From: Pyxidicoccus xibeiensis
GTDB taxonomy: Bacteria; Myxococcota; Myxococcia; Myxococcales; Myxococcaceae
NCBI RefSeq assembly: GCF_024198175.1
Contig: NZ_JAJVKV010000017.1
Location: 124,001 to 188,000 of the forward strand
DNA: 64,000 nucleotides
Reading direction: 5' to 3'
Positions 8,904 to 18,488 of the stretch are shown here, piece after piece; the stretch's first letter is position 1, and each line of letters starts with the position of its first letter. Made by a program: the position numbers and the translations under genes. The notes under the pieces are model-generated. The model worked only from the letters and a program-made list of their open reading frames with translations. It was not told the DNA's origin and did no database searches.

Positions 8904-9555
8904 GCCACGGGATACGACCCGGCCCCCGGGCATGGAGTCCTTCGCCGGCCTCCCGGCGGTGGACTTCTGGAATGCCCTGATGGGAGCCACCTTCGGCGTG
9001 TTGCAGGAGCAGCTCCTGGACTGGGTCCGGCTCTCGGAGCGGGGGATGGAGGGCAAGCTCCCCTTCGAGGAGCTCATGGCCAGCTCCACCCGGTCCTGGC
9101 TGCGGTGGCTCTCCCTGTCCTCGTTCCCGTTCGAGTGGGCAACGCGCTCTACCGGGCGGCTGCCCACCGTGGCGTTCGTCATCGACACGGTCCAGGAGGC
9201 GGCGCGGCCCATCCGCGTCACGACACCCGCCATCCTCCAGGACGCCGAGCTGGTGGCCTCCGACCTGGTGCGGGTGGGGGGCGCGTCGCAGGACACGCCG
9301 GGCGGACCCCCCCCGGTGGTCTCCCTCGCCAGATGTGTCGCGGCCGAGCTGCTGCAGGACGGGCGCACGCTGGAGGTCCGGCTCGTCGACCTGAGCGCGG
9401 CGAAAATCGTCCCCGGGCTCTACGCCGGCATGGTCTACGGCCGAGGCAAGAGCCAGGTCGAGCGCGCCTTCCAGCCGCTCGCGCTCGTGCTGCTGATGGC
9501 CGCCTTCAAGGGGCAGCGCCACCCCAACGTGGACCTCGGCGGCGCGCCGCCCTGA
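8896..9555 (+). CDS. Unassigned protein with helical N-terminus and beta C-terminus
   Basis: The product is 219 residues from the ATG at 8896, overlapping the previous stop; an ATG at 8932 is an alternative. The N-terminal half is amphipathic and Trp-rich (DFWNALMGATFGVLQEQLLDW, SSTRSWLRWLSL). The C-terminal half resembles a beta domain with a PGLYAGMVYG turn. The layout parallels the protein at 4400-5209, and both lie beside the FAD oxidoreductase, so they may be structural partners of one particle or membrane-surface complex. That is inference from layout only; no known family is recognised. Confidence 0.7.
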   Translation: MREPRDTTRPPGMESFAGLPAVDFWNALMGATFGVLQEQLLDWVRLSERGMEGKLPFEELMASSTRSWLRWLSLSSFPFEWATRSTGRLPTVAFVIDTVQEAARPIRVTTPAILQDAELVASDLVRVGGASQDTPGGPPPVVSLARCVAAELLQDGRTLEVRLVDLSAAKIVPGLYAGMVYGRGKSQVERAFQPLALVLLMAAFKGQRHPNVDLGGAPP

Positions 9556-9683
9556 GCGGCCTTCGCCCGGTGGCCCGCCTGCCCTGGTCGCCGCGTCACA
9601 TCCACGCCTGCCCGCCCCTATCCAACGAGCAGTCTGGAGCCGTCTCCGGACGCCGAGCTGGAGACGCGCGGACAGGAGATGCG

Positions 9684-12600
9684 ATGAGTGGACCGACCCG
9701 CGACGCGGGCGCGGCTTCCAACCTGAACGAAGAGCTGGAGCCGGAGGACACCTTCCCGGGAGAGGCCACGCTCGAGGGCGGTGGCCAGGGCGGTCCGCTG
9801 CCCGCCCTGGGAGAGCGGCTGGGGGGGCCGGACGGCGACCGGTACGAGGTCGTCCGGCTGCTGGGCAGCGGAGGCATGGGCCGCGTCTTCAGCGCCCTGG
9901 ACCGGGTGCTGCGGCGTCCGGTGGCGCTCAAGTTCCTCTTTCCTCGCAAGGGGCTCACCACGCCCGAGCTGCTCACGGGCCTGCGCGACGAGGCGCGGGC
10001 CGTGGCCCGGCTGGACCACGAGAACATCCTGCGCATCCACGACGTGACCGAGTGGGAGACCTCCGTCACCCTCGACGGGAAGCGGGTGCCGCTGAAGGTG
10101 CCCTTCCTCGTGATGGAGCACCTGGAGGGAGAGTCCCTGCACACGCTGCTGCGGCGGGAGCGGCCGGGGCTGCTGCGCGCGCTCGACCTGATGGCGGACG
10201 TGGCGGCGGGGCTCGCGCACGCGCACGAGCGGCACCTCGTCCACCGGGACCTCAAGCCGGGCAATGTCTTCGTGCTGCGCGATGGCAGGGCGAAGCTCCT
10301 CGACTTCGGCCTCGCGCGGACGGTGACGCAGACGGCGTCCGGCGACACGGCCCTGGCGGGAGGCACGCCCGCGTACATGGCCCCGGAGCAGTGGCGGGGC
10401 GAGCCGCACGATGCGCGCGCGGACGTGTGGTCCGCCGGGGTCCTTTTCTACGAGCTGCTCACCGGAGCGCACCCGCTGCCGAAGCTGCGCGTCCGGGAGC
10501 TGCGCGCCCGGCTCCTCTCCGTGGAGCCCCTGCCGTCGCCGCGCGAGCGCCGTCCCGAGCTCCCCCGGGAGCTGGAGCGACTGCTGGCGTCCGTCCTGTC
10601 CAAGGACCCGAGGCAGCGTCCCGCCGGAGGCGCCGAGCTGGCCGCGCGCCTGCGGGTGCTGCGCGAGGAGCTGGCGCCCGACGCGCCCCGGGACTCGCGG
10701 TCCGGGCGGGCGGGACAGCGGCTGGTGTCGCTCGTGTCCTGCCAGCTGCTGTTCACTCCGGGCAACGCCGGACGGATGGACGCGGAGGACGGCACCGAGG
10801 CGGTGGCCGCCTTCCACCATGGCTGCGCGCGCATCGTCCACCACCATGGAGGCGCCATCACCGCCGCCGTGGGCACGGAGGTGCTGGCGTGCTTCGGCCA
10901 CCCGGTGACGCGCGAGGACGACGCGGAGCGCGCCGTGCATGCGGCGCTGCAGCTGGTCCAGGCGCTGCCGGCGGAGGCGCCGCGCTCGGGGGACTTCTCG
11001 GTGAGGGTGGGCGTGCACACGGACCGCGTGGCCATGGCCGAGTCCCTGCCCACCCACGCGGGCGCGGGGCCGGCCATCCATGGCGAGGCCCCCGGCGTCG
11101 CCGCCCGGCTGTCCGCCCTCGCCGAGCCGGGCATGGTGCTGCTCAGCGAGGGCACTCACGCGCTCGTGCGCGGCGTCGTCCAGAGCCGCTCCCTCGGCCG
11201 GCGGACCTTCGCGGGGCTGTCGGGCACGTCGTGGGTCGAGGTGCATCAGGTCCTCCAGGCGCGTCCCGACGTGAGCCGCTTCGACCGGGCGCTGGTGGTG
11301 GGCGCGCTGACGCCCCTGGTGGGCCGGGAGCGCGAGCTGGAGCAGCTCACCCTCTTCCGGGACCAGGTGCTGGTGGGCCAGGGCGCGCTGGTGTTGCTGC
11401 GCGGTGAGGCCGGCATCGGCAAGTCCCGGCTCCTCCAGGAGCTGCATGACCGGGAGCCTCCCGGCACGAGCACCTGGCTGCGGTGCCAGTGCTGGCTGCG
11501 CGACGCGGCCAGCGCCTTCCATCCGCTCCTGTGCTGGCTGCAGCGCGACTTCGGCTTCGCCGCCGACGACCCGCAGGCGGCGAAGACGCGGAAGCTGGAG
11601 CAGCGGCTGGAGGCGCTCGGCATGTCGCCGTCTCATCGGGACGCGCTCATGTCGCTGTTCCGGCTGCCCCTCGACGAGGGCTCGAGCTTCCTCCACCTCT
11701 CGCCGGAGCTCCAGCGCGCGGCGGTGCTCGAGGCGCTGGTGGCCTTCGTCCACCACGAGGCCGGGCGGCGGCCCCTGGTCCTGGTGATGGAGGACGTGCA
11801 CTGGGCGGACCCGTCCACCCTCCAGTTCCTGGGGGTGCTGCTGGACCGGCTCGCGGACACGCGCACGTGCGCGCTGCTCACCTGTCGCGCCGGCTTCAAG
11901 CATTCCTGGACGGGCCGGCCGGGCTTCCACGAGCTGGAGCTGGAGCCGCTGTCGCAGGAGGCCAGCGCGCTCATGGTGCGGCAGGTGCCGGGAAGCCAGG
12001 CGCTGGACGCGGAGACGGTGTCCCGGGTGGTGCGGGGCGCGGACGGCGTGCCCCTCTACGTGGAGGAGCTGACCCGGGTGGCGCTGGGGCAGGAGACGGC
12101 CGATGCCGCGGCTCCCCCCCGGGGCCCGCTCCAACTGCCGGCCTCCCTGCACGCGCTGTTGCTGGCCCGGCTGGACCAGCTCACGCCCCGGCAGCGCGCG
12201 CAGGCCCAGCTCGCGGCCACGCTGGGGCGGGAGTTCAGCTACGACATGCTGCGCGCCGTCTCCTTCCTCCGAGAGGAGGACCTGCTGCCGGAGCTGGCGG
12301 GGCTGGAGCGGGCCGGGCTGCTCTTCCGGCAGGGGGAGCCTCCCTTCACCCTGTACACCTTCAAGCACGCCCTGGTGCAGGAAGCCGCATACCAGTCCCT
12401 GCTGCGCAGCACCCGGCAGCGCTACCACGCCCGCATCGTCGAGGTGGTGGGCTCGCACTTCCCGGAGGTGGTGGAGGAGCAGCCGGAGGTGCTGGCCCAG
12501 CACGCCGCCCTCGCGGGCCTGGCGGAGCAGGCCGTGGAGCACTGGCGGCACGCCGGGCAGCTCGCCGGGGCGCGCTCCGCCATCCAGGAGGCCATCGGCC

Positions 12601-13829
12601 ACTACACGCGCGCCCTCGAGCAGCTCTCGCTGCTGCCCGCCTCGCCGGAGCGGGACCCGCTCGAGATTGCCCTGTGCGGCGAGCTGGGCCAGGCCCTCGT
12701 CTCCGCGAAGGGCTTCGCGGCGCCGGAGGTGCAGGCCATCTACGCCCGGGCCCGCGCGCTGTGCGACCCCGGGGGCGACGTCCCCCTGCCCGTGCTCTGG
12801 GGCCTGTGGAACGCCGCCTTCGTGGGCGGTGACCGCGAGGGGGCGGACCAGTTCGCCGCGCTCTTCCGCCGAAGGCTCGACCCGCATGGGGAGCTGGAGA
12901 CGGGCCTGGTGCTCCACAGCGGGCTGTCCGTCTGGTCCATGTGGCGGGGCGCCTACGCCGACGGCCGGAGGCATGGCCTGGAGGTGGAGCGCCTGCTGGA
13001 ACGGCCCGAGGGGCAGGTGCTGCTGTCGAAGCTGCTCAACGGCAACTGCACGGGCTACCTCGCGGTGCAGCTCATCTACGCGCACCTGAGCGTGGCGCTC
13101 TGCGAGATGGTGCTCGGACACGCCGGCCAGGCCCGCGAGCGCTACACGGCGGCGCTCGCGCTCGCGGAGACGATGCGCCACCCGTATGTGCTCGCGACGT
13201 CGCTCATGTTCGGGGCGACCCTCGCGCTCGAGGCGGGAGACGCCCGCGCGGCCCGGGACTGCTCGGAGCGGGCGCTGGCCCTGAGCGCGACGAACGGCTT
13301 CCTCTTCGTGCTGGCCGACAGCTACTGCATCCAGGGCTGGGCCCTCGCGCACCTCGGTGAGCCGGACCGGAGCGTCTGCCTCGCACGCGAGGGCGTGAGG
13401 CTGTTCCGCGCCACGGGCGCCCGGCTCCTGTTCGGCGCCTCCCTCTCGTGCCTGGCCCAGGCCTGCCTCAGCGCCGGACAGCTCGACGAAGGGCTGGCCG
13501 CCACCCGGGAAGGGCTGTCACACGTGGACACCGCCGGGGCCCGCTACTCCCAGGCCACGCTGCTGCGCCTCCAGGCGGAGCTCCTGTACGCGCGAGGAGA
13601 CGTCGGAGCGGCGCGCGCTTCCTTCGAGGCGGCGCTGGCCGAGGCGCGCGGCAATGGCGCGAAGCTGCACGAGCTTCGGGCCGCCCTGGGGCTGGCGCGG
13701 CTGCTGCGGGCCACGGGGGAGGTGCACGGGGTGCGCCCGCTGCTGGAGGGGCTCTGCGACTCGCTCCCGGAGGCCCAGGGGCTCAGTGACGTTCAGGCCG
13801 CCCGGACCCTGCTGGCCTCGCTCGGATGA
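9684..13829 (+). CDS. Ser/Thr protein kinase fused to degenerate cyclase domain, AAA ATPase and TPR region
   Basis: The 1381-residue protein has four parts. A Hanks-type kinase (about residues 55-335) has GSGGMG near 61, HRDLKPGN near 187 and a DFGLA motif. A class III nucleotide-cyclase-like domain covers about 345-530. A signal-transduction ATPase domain has GEAGIGKS near 574 and LVLVMEDVHWADPS. A long TPR-like region reaches the C-terminus. The cyclase-like part keeps the DDAERAVHAALQLV and GEAPGVAARLSALAEPG segments, but VSCQLLFT and VGTEVLA stand where the metal-binding Asp residues are expected, so cyclase activity is unlikely. ATG at 9684 was chosen because the kinase domain follows it and GACAGGAG lies nearby; the frame stays open far upstream. 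Confidence 0.9.
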   Translation: MSGPTRDAGAASNLNEELEPEDTFPGEATLEGGGQGGPLPALGERLGGPDGDRYEVVRLLGSGGMGRVFSALDRVLRRPVALKFLFPRKGLTTPELLTGLRDEARAVARLDHENILRIHDVTEWETSVTLDGKRVPLKVPFLVMEHLEGESLHTLLRRERPGLLRALDLMADVAAGLAHAHERHLVHRDLKPGNVFVLRDGRAKLLDFGLARTVTQTASGDTALAGGTPAYMAPEQWRGEPHDARADVWSAGVLFYELLTGAHPLPKLRVRELRARLLSVEPLPSPRERRPELPRELERLLASVLSKDPRQRPAGGAELAARLRVLREELAPDAPRDSRSGRAGQRLVSLVSCQLLFTPGNAGRMDAEDGTEAVAAFHHGCARIVHHHGGAITAAVGTEVLACFGHPVTREDDAERAVHAALQLVQALPAEAPRSGDFSVRVGVHTDRVAMAESLPTHAGAGPAIHGEAPGVAARLSALAEPGMVLLSEGTHALVRGVVQSRSLGRRTFAGLSGTSWVEVHQVLQARPDVSRFDRALVVGALTPLVGRERELEQLTLFRDQVLVGQGALVLLRGEAGIGKSRLLQELHDREPPGTSTWLRCQCWLRDAASAFHPLLCWLQRDFGFAADDPQAAKTRKLEQRLEALGMSPSHRDALMSLFRLPLDEGSSFLHLSPELQRAAVLEALVAFVHHEAGRRPLVLVMEDVHWADPSTLQFLGVLLDRLADTRTCALLTCRAGFKHSWTGRPGFHELELEPLSQEASALMVRQVPGSQALDAETVSRVVRGADGVPLYVEELTRVALGQETADAAAPPRGPLQLPASLHALLLARLDQLTPRQRAQAQLAATLGREFSYDMLRAVSFLREEDLLPELAGLERAGLLFRQGEPPFTLYTFKHALVQEAAYQSLLRSTRQRYHARIVEVVGSHFPEVVEEQPEVLAQHAALAGLAEQAVEHWRHAGQLAGARSAIQEAIGHYTRALEQLSLLPASPERDPLEIALCGELGQALVSAKGFAAPEVQAIYARARALCDPGGDVPLPVLWGLWNAAFVGGDREGADQFAALFRRRLDPHGELETGLVLHSGLSVWSMWRGAYADGRRHGLEVERLLERPEGQVLLSKLLNGNCTGYLAVQLIYAHLSVALCEMVLGHAGQARERYTAALALAETMRHPYVLATSLMFGATLALEAGDARAARDCSERALALSATNGFLFVLADSYCIQGWALAHLGEPDRSVCLAREGVRLFRATGARLLFGASLSCLAQACLSAGQLDEGLAATREGLSHVDTAGARYSQATLLRLQAELLYARGDVGAARASFEAALAEARGNGAKLHELRAALGLARLLRATGEVHGVRPLLEGLCDSLPEAQGLSDVQAARTLLASLG

Positions 13830-13839
13830 GCCCACCGGC

Positions 13840-14226
13840 TCACGCCGCCGAGGTCAGCGACGGCGACGGCCCCGGGGGTTTCAGGGCGAGACTGCGGGCC
13901 ACCTGGGCCTCGAACTCCGCCAGCAGGCCCGTCTTGCGCAGGAAGACCGCGCCCGGCGGCGTCACCACGGCATCCATGCTGCTGTGGATGATGACGGGGA
14001 TGTCGCGCACGCGCGGGTCATCCTGGAGGCAGAGACACAGCTCGAGTCCGTTCATCCGCGGCATCATCAGGTCGGTGATGATGAGGTCCGGGCGGAGCTG
14101 CGGGGCCATGCGCAGGGCTTCCTCGCCATTCACCGCGGTCGCGACGACCAGACCCAGGTCTTCCAGGACCAGGGTGTAGAGGTCGAGGAGCGAAGGCTCA
14201 TCGTCGACAAGCAGCACGGTATTCAT
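13840..14226 (-). CDS. Single-domain response regulator
   Basis: The product is 128 residues, essentially one receiver domain. It shows the acidic pair in VLLVDDEPS, the phosphoacceptor Asp in DLIITDLMMPRMNG, a Ser at the switch position (VIIHSSMD) and the conserved Lys in FLRKTG. There is no output domain, so it should act through protein contacts. It converges with the large kinase gene, stop to stop, 10 bases apart. No histidine kinase lies next to it. Confidence 0.88.
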   Translation of the reverse strand: MNTVLLVDDEPSLLDLYTLVLEDLGLVVATAVNGEEALRMAPQLRPDLIITDLMMPRMNGLELCLCLQDDPRVRDIPVIIHSSMDAVVTPPGAVFLRKTGLLAEFEAQVARSLALKPPGPSPSLTSAA

Positions 14227-14401
14227 GGAGTCCCTCGAAGCAGGTGGCGGCCCCGCGCCGCCGTTCAAACAGATGGGTCCTCCAGGATGGAGATGTGAAC
14301 GTGGCCACGTGTCCGCGGCCCACGCCTGGCCGCGGCGTCACGCGCTCCCGCCCCCGACTCACTCTCCATGAATGAACCCGATGGGGAAGGAGGGGGAGCC
14401 G

Positions 14402-15040
14402 ATGCGAGCCTCTACGAGGGCCGCCATTCCACCCGGAGAGCGCGAGGTGCTGGAGCAGCGGATTCGTCACGCCTGCGCGCGCGGCGAGGTGGGCGAGGCC
14501 GTCGCGCTGGCGCTGGAGGGCTACGGCCCGGAGATTCACCGGCTGCTGGAGAGCATCCTCCGGGACCTGGACCGGGCGCGGGACGCCTACTGCGACTTCA
14601 GCGAGAGCCTGCTGAGGGACCTGCCAGCCTTCCGCTGGGAGAGCTCCTTCCGGACCTGGGCCTACTGCGTGGCGCGCAACGTGGCCTACCGGCTGGCCGC
14701 CTCGTCCTCCCGGCGGGACGGCCAGGAGAGCCTGCGTGTGGTGGAGGAGCTGCCGCACGCCGAGCGCTCGCGCACGAATCCGTGGCTGCGCAGCTCCGTC
14801 AAGGAGCGCTTCCGGGGCCTGCGCGAGCAGCTCGCGCCGCACGAGCGGACGATTCTGGAGCTGAGGGTGGACCTGCGGCTGTCCTGGTTGGACATCGCTC
14901 GGAGGCTGGCGCCGCCCGGAGGCCCGCCCACGCCGGAGGCGCTGCACCGCAAGTCGGCCGTCCTGCGCCAGCAGTTCCGGAGCCTCAAGCAGCGGCTGCG
15001 GGAGCTGGCCGACGAGGAGCGACTGCTCTCCACCGGCTGA
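14402..15040 (+). CDS. ECF-like RNA polymerase sigma factor
   Basis: This 212-residue protein has sigma-70 region 2 features (DAYCDFSESLLRDLPAFRW, then SSFRTWAYCVARNVAYR) and a region 4 helix-turn-helix (LAPHERTILELRVDLRLSWLDIARRL). It fits the divergent ECF-like factors common in myxobacteria. The ATG at 14402 is chosen over one at 14372 because AAGGAGGGGG sits directly before it. No anti-sigma factor is adjacent; the neighbours are a methyltransferase and a convergent response regulator. Target promoters cannot be inferred. Confidence 0.82.
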   Translation: MRASTRAAIPPGEREVLEQRIRHACARGEVGEAVALALEGYGPEIHRLLESILRDLDRARDAYCDFSESLLRDLPAFRWESSFRTWAYCVARNVAYRLAASSSRRDGQESLRVVEELPHAERSRTNPWLRSSVKERFRGLREQLAPHERTILELRVDLRLSWLDIARRLAPPGGPPTPEALHRKSAVLRQQFRSLKQRLRELADEERLLSTG

Positions 15041-15096
15041 CGTCGCGTCCTATTGCTTGGCTTTCCTCGCGGGGGACTGGAGGATGCGCGCCCCCG

Positions 15097-15888
15097 ATGG
15101 AAAAACGCACGGACTGGTACGAGCACCCCGAGTACTACGAGGCCATCTTCGGCACCGACACGGTGCGCGAGGCGGACTTCCTCCAGGCGCTCAGCGCGCG
15201 CCATGGCACTGGCGGCAGGTTGTGGCTGGAGCCCGCGTGCGGCGCGGGCCGGCTGGTGGAGGAGGCCGCGCGCCGGGGCCTGGAGGTGGTGGGCTACGAC
15301 ATCTCCGAGGCGATGCTCCGCCACGCGCGCAAGCGGCTCACGCCCGCCCAGCGCCGCCGCGTGCGGCTGTCGCAGTCCCGCATGGAGACCTTCTTCGAGC
15401 CGTCGCTGGAGGGCCGCGTGGACGTGGCCCACAACCTGGTCTCCACCTTCCGCTACCTGGACAGCGAGGCCGCGGCGCGCGAGCACCTCATCGGCACGCG
15501 GCGGCTGCTGAAGCCCGGGGGCATCTACGTGCTCGGCTTCCACCTGACGGACTACGAGCGCTTCAAGCCCGAGCACGAGCGCTGGGTGGGGCAGGTGGGC
15601 AAGGACCGGGTGGTCTGCAACACGCACGAGGGCCTGCCGGACCGCCGGCTGCGCCTGTCGCCCATGCGCAACCGGCTGCGAATCACGGGGCCGGGGAAGG
15701 ACTGGCTCATCGAGACGACGTGGTACTTCCGCACGTACAGCGGGCCTCAGGCCCGGAAGCTGTTCCGGGACGCGGGCCTGCGCGTGGCGGCGGCGTATGA
15801 CTTCGACTACGACCTCGACTCGCCCGTGGGGCGCGGAAGTCCCCGGCTGGACCGCGTCTTCGTCCTCCAGCCGGACCCGGAGCGGTAG
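15097..15888 (+). CDS. Class I SAM-dependent methyltransferase
   Basis: The 263-residue protein starts MEKRTDWYEHPEYYEAIFG. It has the SAM-binding motif I LWLEPACGAGRLVEEAA, the acidic end of strand 2 (VVGYDIS) and the later VDVAHNLVSTFRYLDSEA segment. The substrate is unknown; soluble small-molecule methyltransferases have this length. It lies 57 bases after the sigma factor on the same strand and ends 3 bases from the end of the convergent tfuA-like gene, so its closeness to the YcaO/TfuA operon is suggestive but it is not in that transcript. Confidence 0.82.
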   Translation: MEKRTDWYEHPEYYEAIFGTDTVREADFLQALSARHGTGGRLWLEPACGAGRLVEEAARRGLEVVGYDISEAMLRHARKRLTPAQRRRVRLSQSRMETFFEPSLEGRVDVAHNLVSTFRYLDSEAAAREHLIGTRRLLKPGGIYVLGFHLTDYERFKPEHERWVGQVGKDRVVCNTHEGLPDRRLRLSPMRNRLRITGPGKDWLIETTWYFRTYSGPQARKLFRDAGLRVAAAYDFDYDLDSPVGRGSPRLDRVFVLQPDPER

Positions 15889-15891
15889 GCG

Positions 15892-17235
15892 CTACCCGGC
15901 CTTCGCCAGCACGTAGCACAGCTCGCGCAGCGCGGCCCGGCGCATGGAGTCCACGTCCGCGAAGCCGCCCTCGCGCGCGGCGCGGCCCAGGGCGTCCGGG
16001 ACGAGCCGGCCCTGGCGCTCCTCGAAGTACCAGCGCCACAGCATGTCCTCGGTGATGCCCGCGTCCTCGGGCCGGGGCGTCGCCAGCCCGGCCTCCGCGA
16101 GGACCTGCTGCTTGTCCCGGGCGCGCTCCAGCAGCGCGCCGTACTCGCCCGTCAGGCGCAGGTGGTCCGCGAGGTGCCGCAGCACATCGGGCTCCAGCAG
16201 CGTCTCCACCCAGCGGACATGGGACTCGTCCAGCAGCAGGCGCCCCAGGTCGTCCACCTGCTGCTCCGCCTGCCAGCGCTCGAAGGCGTCAGGTGCCAGG
16301 TTGCGCTCGTGTCGCAGCGACTCGGCCGTGGCCTGGAGCTCCTCTTCCGCCGGCTCCCGTCCCAGCCGCCGTGCCTCCTCCACGGCCAGGGCCCGGGCCA
16401 GGCCCGCCCGCCGCGCCTCGCCCAGCGAGCCTCGCAGGCGGAGCTCGTCCAGCAGGGCCTCCGGCGCCACGCCCTCCAGGGGCCGGGTGTCATGGCGCAG
16501 GGGCAGCCGGCTCGCGCGGCGTCGCGCTTCTTCCCAGGCATCCGTGTGCTGGAAGGGGAAGCGCACGTCCTTCGGTGCCAGTCCGGCCTTCAGCCGGGCC
16601 CGCATCGCGCGCAGCAGGGCCAGGGCGTCCTCGCGCTTCGGGTCCACGCGGCCCGAGGGCAGCCAGGCCTGGAGGGCCTTCAGCTCCGGGGAGGGCACGC
16701 CCTGCCGGGCGCCGTCCGCCAGCACTCGCGGCCAGGTCCGCTCCACGTAGAAGAGGGACTTGGCCACCCGCTCCAGCGTGGTGCGCGTCTGGGGGCGCAC
16801 CGTGTTCGCGGCCTGGGCCGCCGCCAGGGTGGCGCGGAAGGTCACCATGGCCTCGGACAGCGGGCGCCAGCCGTCCTCGGCGCTCGCGTGGGCCACCGCC
16901 ACCTCGTCGTCGTCCTGCAGCTCGCCGCGGTGGAAGGCCTCGAAGACGGTGCCCACGCCTTCCATGCCGAAGGCGGCCAGCTCCGCGGCCCGCAGCGCGC
17001 CCATGCTGGAGGCGCCGAAGACGTGGACGCCCTCGGACATGGCCCAGAGGATCTCCTTGTGCCACACCGCCGGCACGTGCTCGAAGAAGCCGTCGATGAT
17101 GCCGATGGCCAGCGGCCCCTCGCGCGCGGCCCGGTACACGTCGCCCTGCTGGACGGGGGGCAGGTACACCGCCTCCAGCTCCGCGCGGGCCTCCTCGGCA
17201 CGCAGCGTGGGGCCGGTGAAGATGAACACCTTCAT
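15892..17235 (-). CDS. TfuA-like protein, YcaO partner
   Basis: The first half of this 447-residue protein is a clear TfuA-like domain: VFIFTGPTL at the start, LPPVQQGDVYRAA, IGIIDGFFEHVPAVWHKEIL, GVHVFGASSMGALRAAEL and DDDEVAVAHA. TfuA-like proteins accompany YcaO enzymes that turn backbone amides into thioamides, as in methyl-coenzyme M reductase of methanogens and thioviridamide-type peptides. The second half, about residues 225-447, is a long helical Arg/Glu/Leu-rich extension without a recognised domain, which may bind the substrate. Its ATG overlaps the YcaO stop as ATGA, so the two proteins are probably made in step. Confidence 0.9.
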   Translation of the reverse strand: MKVFIFTGPTLRAEEARAELEAVYLPPVQQGDVYRAAREGPLAIGIIDGFFEHVPAVWHKEILWAMSEGVHVFGASSMGALRAAELAAFGMEGVGTVFEAFHRGELQDDDEVAVAHASAEDGWRPLSEAMVTFRATLAAAQAANTVRPQTRTTLERVAKSLFYVERTWPRVLADGARQGVPSPELKALQAWLPSGRVDPKREDALALLRAMRARLKAGLAPKDVRFPFQHTDAWEEARRRASRLPLRHDTRPLEGVAPEALLDELRLRGSLGEARRAGLARALAVEEARRLGREPAEEELQATAESLRHERNLAPDAFERWQAEQQVDDLGRLLLDESHVRWVETLLEPDVLRHLADHLRLTGEYGALLERARDKQQVLAEAGLATPRPEDAGITEDMLWRWYFEERQGRLVPDALGRAAREGGFADVDSMRRAALRELCYVLAKAG

Positions 17236-18488
17236 GCTTCGCGCTCCCGCTTCGCCCGCAGGGCCCGGGGGCCCGGCACGTAGCCCGGCGCCTCGTGCGT
17301 GGGCTCCAGGCCCGGCACCACCACGCGCACCACCGGCACGTCCAGCTCCGGCTTCGTCAGGTCCACCGCGACCACCTGGGACACCCCCGCCGCCGCCAGC
17401 CTTCCGAGCACCTGGCCCAGGTCCTCCTCCAGCGTCGCCCCGTCCTGCGAGGGCGCGTCCTGGAAGCGGCGCGCCGGGGGCTCCTCGCGCAGCCGCGCCC
17501 GCAGCCGCTCCGCCGCGACGCCATCCCGGGCCGCCTCGTACGCCTTGCGATGCAGGTCGTCGCGCGCCCCGCTGATGCGCGTCAGCCGGCTCTGCGCCGC
17601 CTCCGTCAGCGCGCGCAGCAGCGCCACCTCGCGCGAAGGGTGGCACCCCATGCCGCCGGCCACCGCCACGGGGCGCAGCGGCTCCAGCTCCCGGTCCACG
17701 ATGGAGCAGGTGAAGGCGGGGACGCCCACGTCGCTCGTCGTCTCCCACACGCCCACGGCCACGCCCGCGCGCGCGTACTTCTCCAGCGCCTCCCGGCACG
17801 CCGGGTCATCCACCGTGTCCAGGTCCAACCGGGTGCCGGCCTGCCCCCGCGCCCCCCGCGCGTGCCAGATGGCGGTGGCGTCCCGCTCCACCACCTCACA
17901 CAGCCCGTGGAGCGTGGCTTCCAGCAGGTGGTTGCCGGAGGCCAGCCCGTTGCTGCTCATCAGGAACGCGCCGCTGCCGGTGGGCAGCGGCACCGTGTAG
18001 TCGGTGTGCACCAGGTCGAAGGGCAGCCACACGGCGCTGCCGCTCATCAGGTCCACGCCCTCCACCCACAACATCTTCCAGTTGTCATGGAAGAGGCTCA
18101 CCGACAGCCGGGGCAGCCCGGCCACGTCCACCACGGCTTCGCGGAAGCGCAGCTCGTTGTACGTGGCCAGCTTCAGCGGGAGTGAGACGTGCTCGGCGTG
18201 GTAGCCCTCCACCGACTCCATCAGCCCGGAGGCCTGCGCTGCCTCCAGCGTCAGCCCCTTGCCCTGGGACACGGCCAGCGAGCGCGCGTTGGGCCGCGTC
18301 ACCATGACCACCGGGATGCCAATGGTGTCCAGGCCGGTGACGTTGGCGATGCGGGTGATGCCCAGGGCCGGCATCAGCCGGCGCACGCGCTCCAGCGTCG
18401 CCTGGGGGGACACCACCCGGTGGGTGCCATGGCGGAAGCCCTTGGGCGTGCCGGTGGAGCCTGACGCGGTGGAGGCGGCGTCGCGCAT
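17232..18488 (-). CDS. YcaO-domain ATP-dependent cyclodehydratase/thioamidase
   Basis: This 418-residue YcaO protein shows the ATP/Mg-binding signatures SNGLASGNHLLEATLHGLCE, then VVERDA, near residues 177-202, and GMGCHPSREVALLRALTEAA near 278-300. YcaO enzymes phosphorylate an amide oxygen and allow attack by Cys/Ser/Thr side chains (azolines) or by sulfide (thioamides). The C-terminus (GYVPGPRAL before a basic tail) is not the clear PxPxP end of azoline-forming members. With TfuA immediately downstream and no E1-like or flavin dehydrogenase gene nearby, thioamidation is the better guess. Its ATG overlaps the stop of the unknown 238-residue protein as ATGA. Confidence 0.92.
   Translation of the reverse strand: MRDAASTASGSTGTPKGFRHGTHRVVSPQATLERVRRLMPALGITRIANVTGLDTIGIPVVMVTRPNARSLAVSQGKGLTLEAAQASGLMESVEGYHAEHVSLPLKLATYNELRFREAVVDVAGLPRLSVSLFHDNWKMLWVEGVDLMSGSAVWLPFDLVHTDYTVPLPTGSGAFLMSSNGLASGNHLLEATLHGLCEVVERDATAIWHARGARGQAGTRLDLDTVDDPACREALEKYARAGVAVGVWETTSDVGVPAFTCSIVDRELEPLRPVAVAGGMGCHPSREVALLRALTEAAQSRLTRISGARDDLHRKAYEAARDGVAAERLRARLREEPPARRFQDAPSQDGATLEEDLGQVLGRLAAAGVSQVVAVDLTKPELDVPVVRVVVPGLEPTHEAPGYVPGPRALRAKREREA

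Noticed and set aside
9618..13352. A 1244-residue open frame opposite the first giant kinase
   Set aside because: It is a GC-driven mirror frame: rich in Arg, His, Gln, Leu and Val, no domain, and it lies entirely over convincing kinase, ATPase and TPR sequence.
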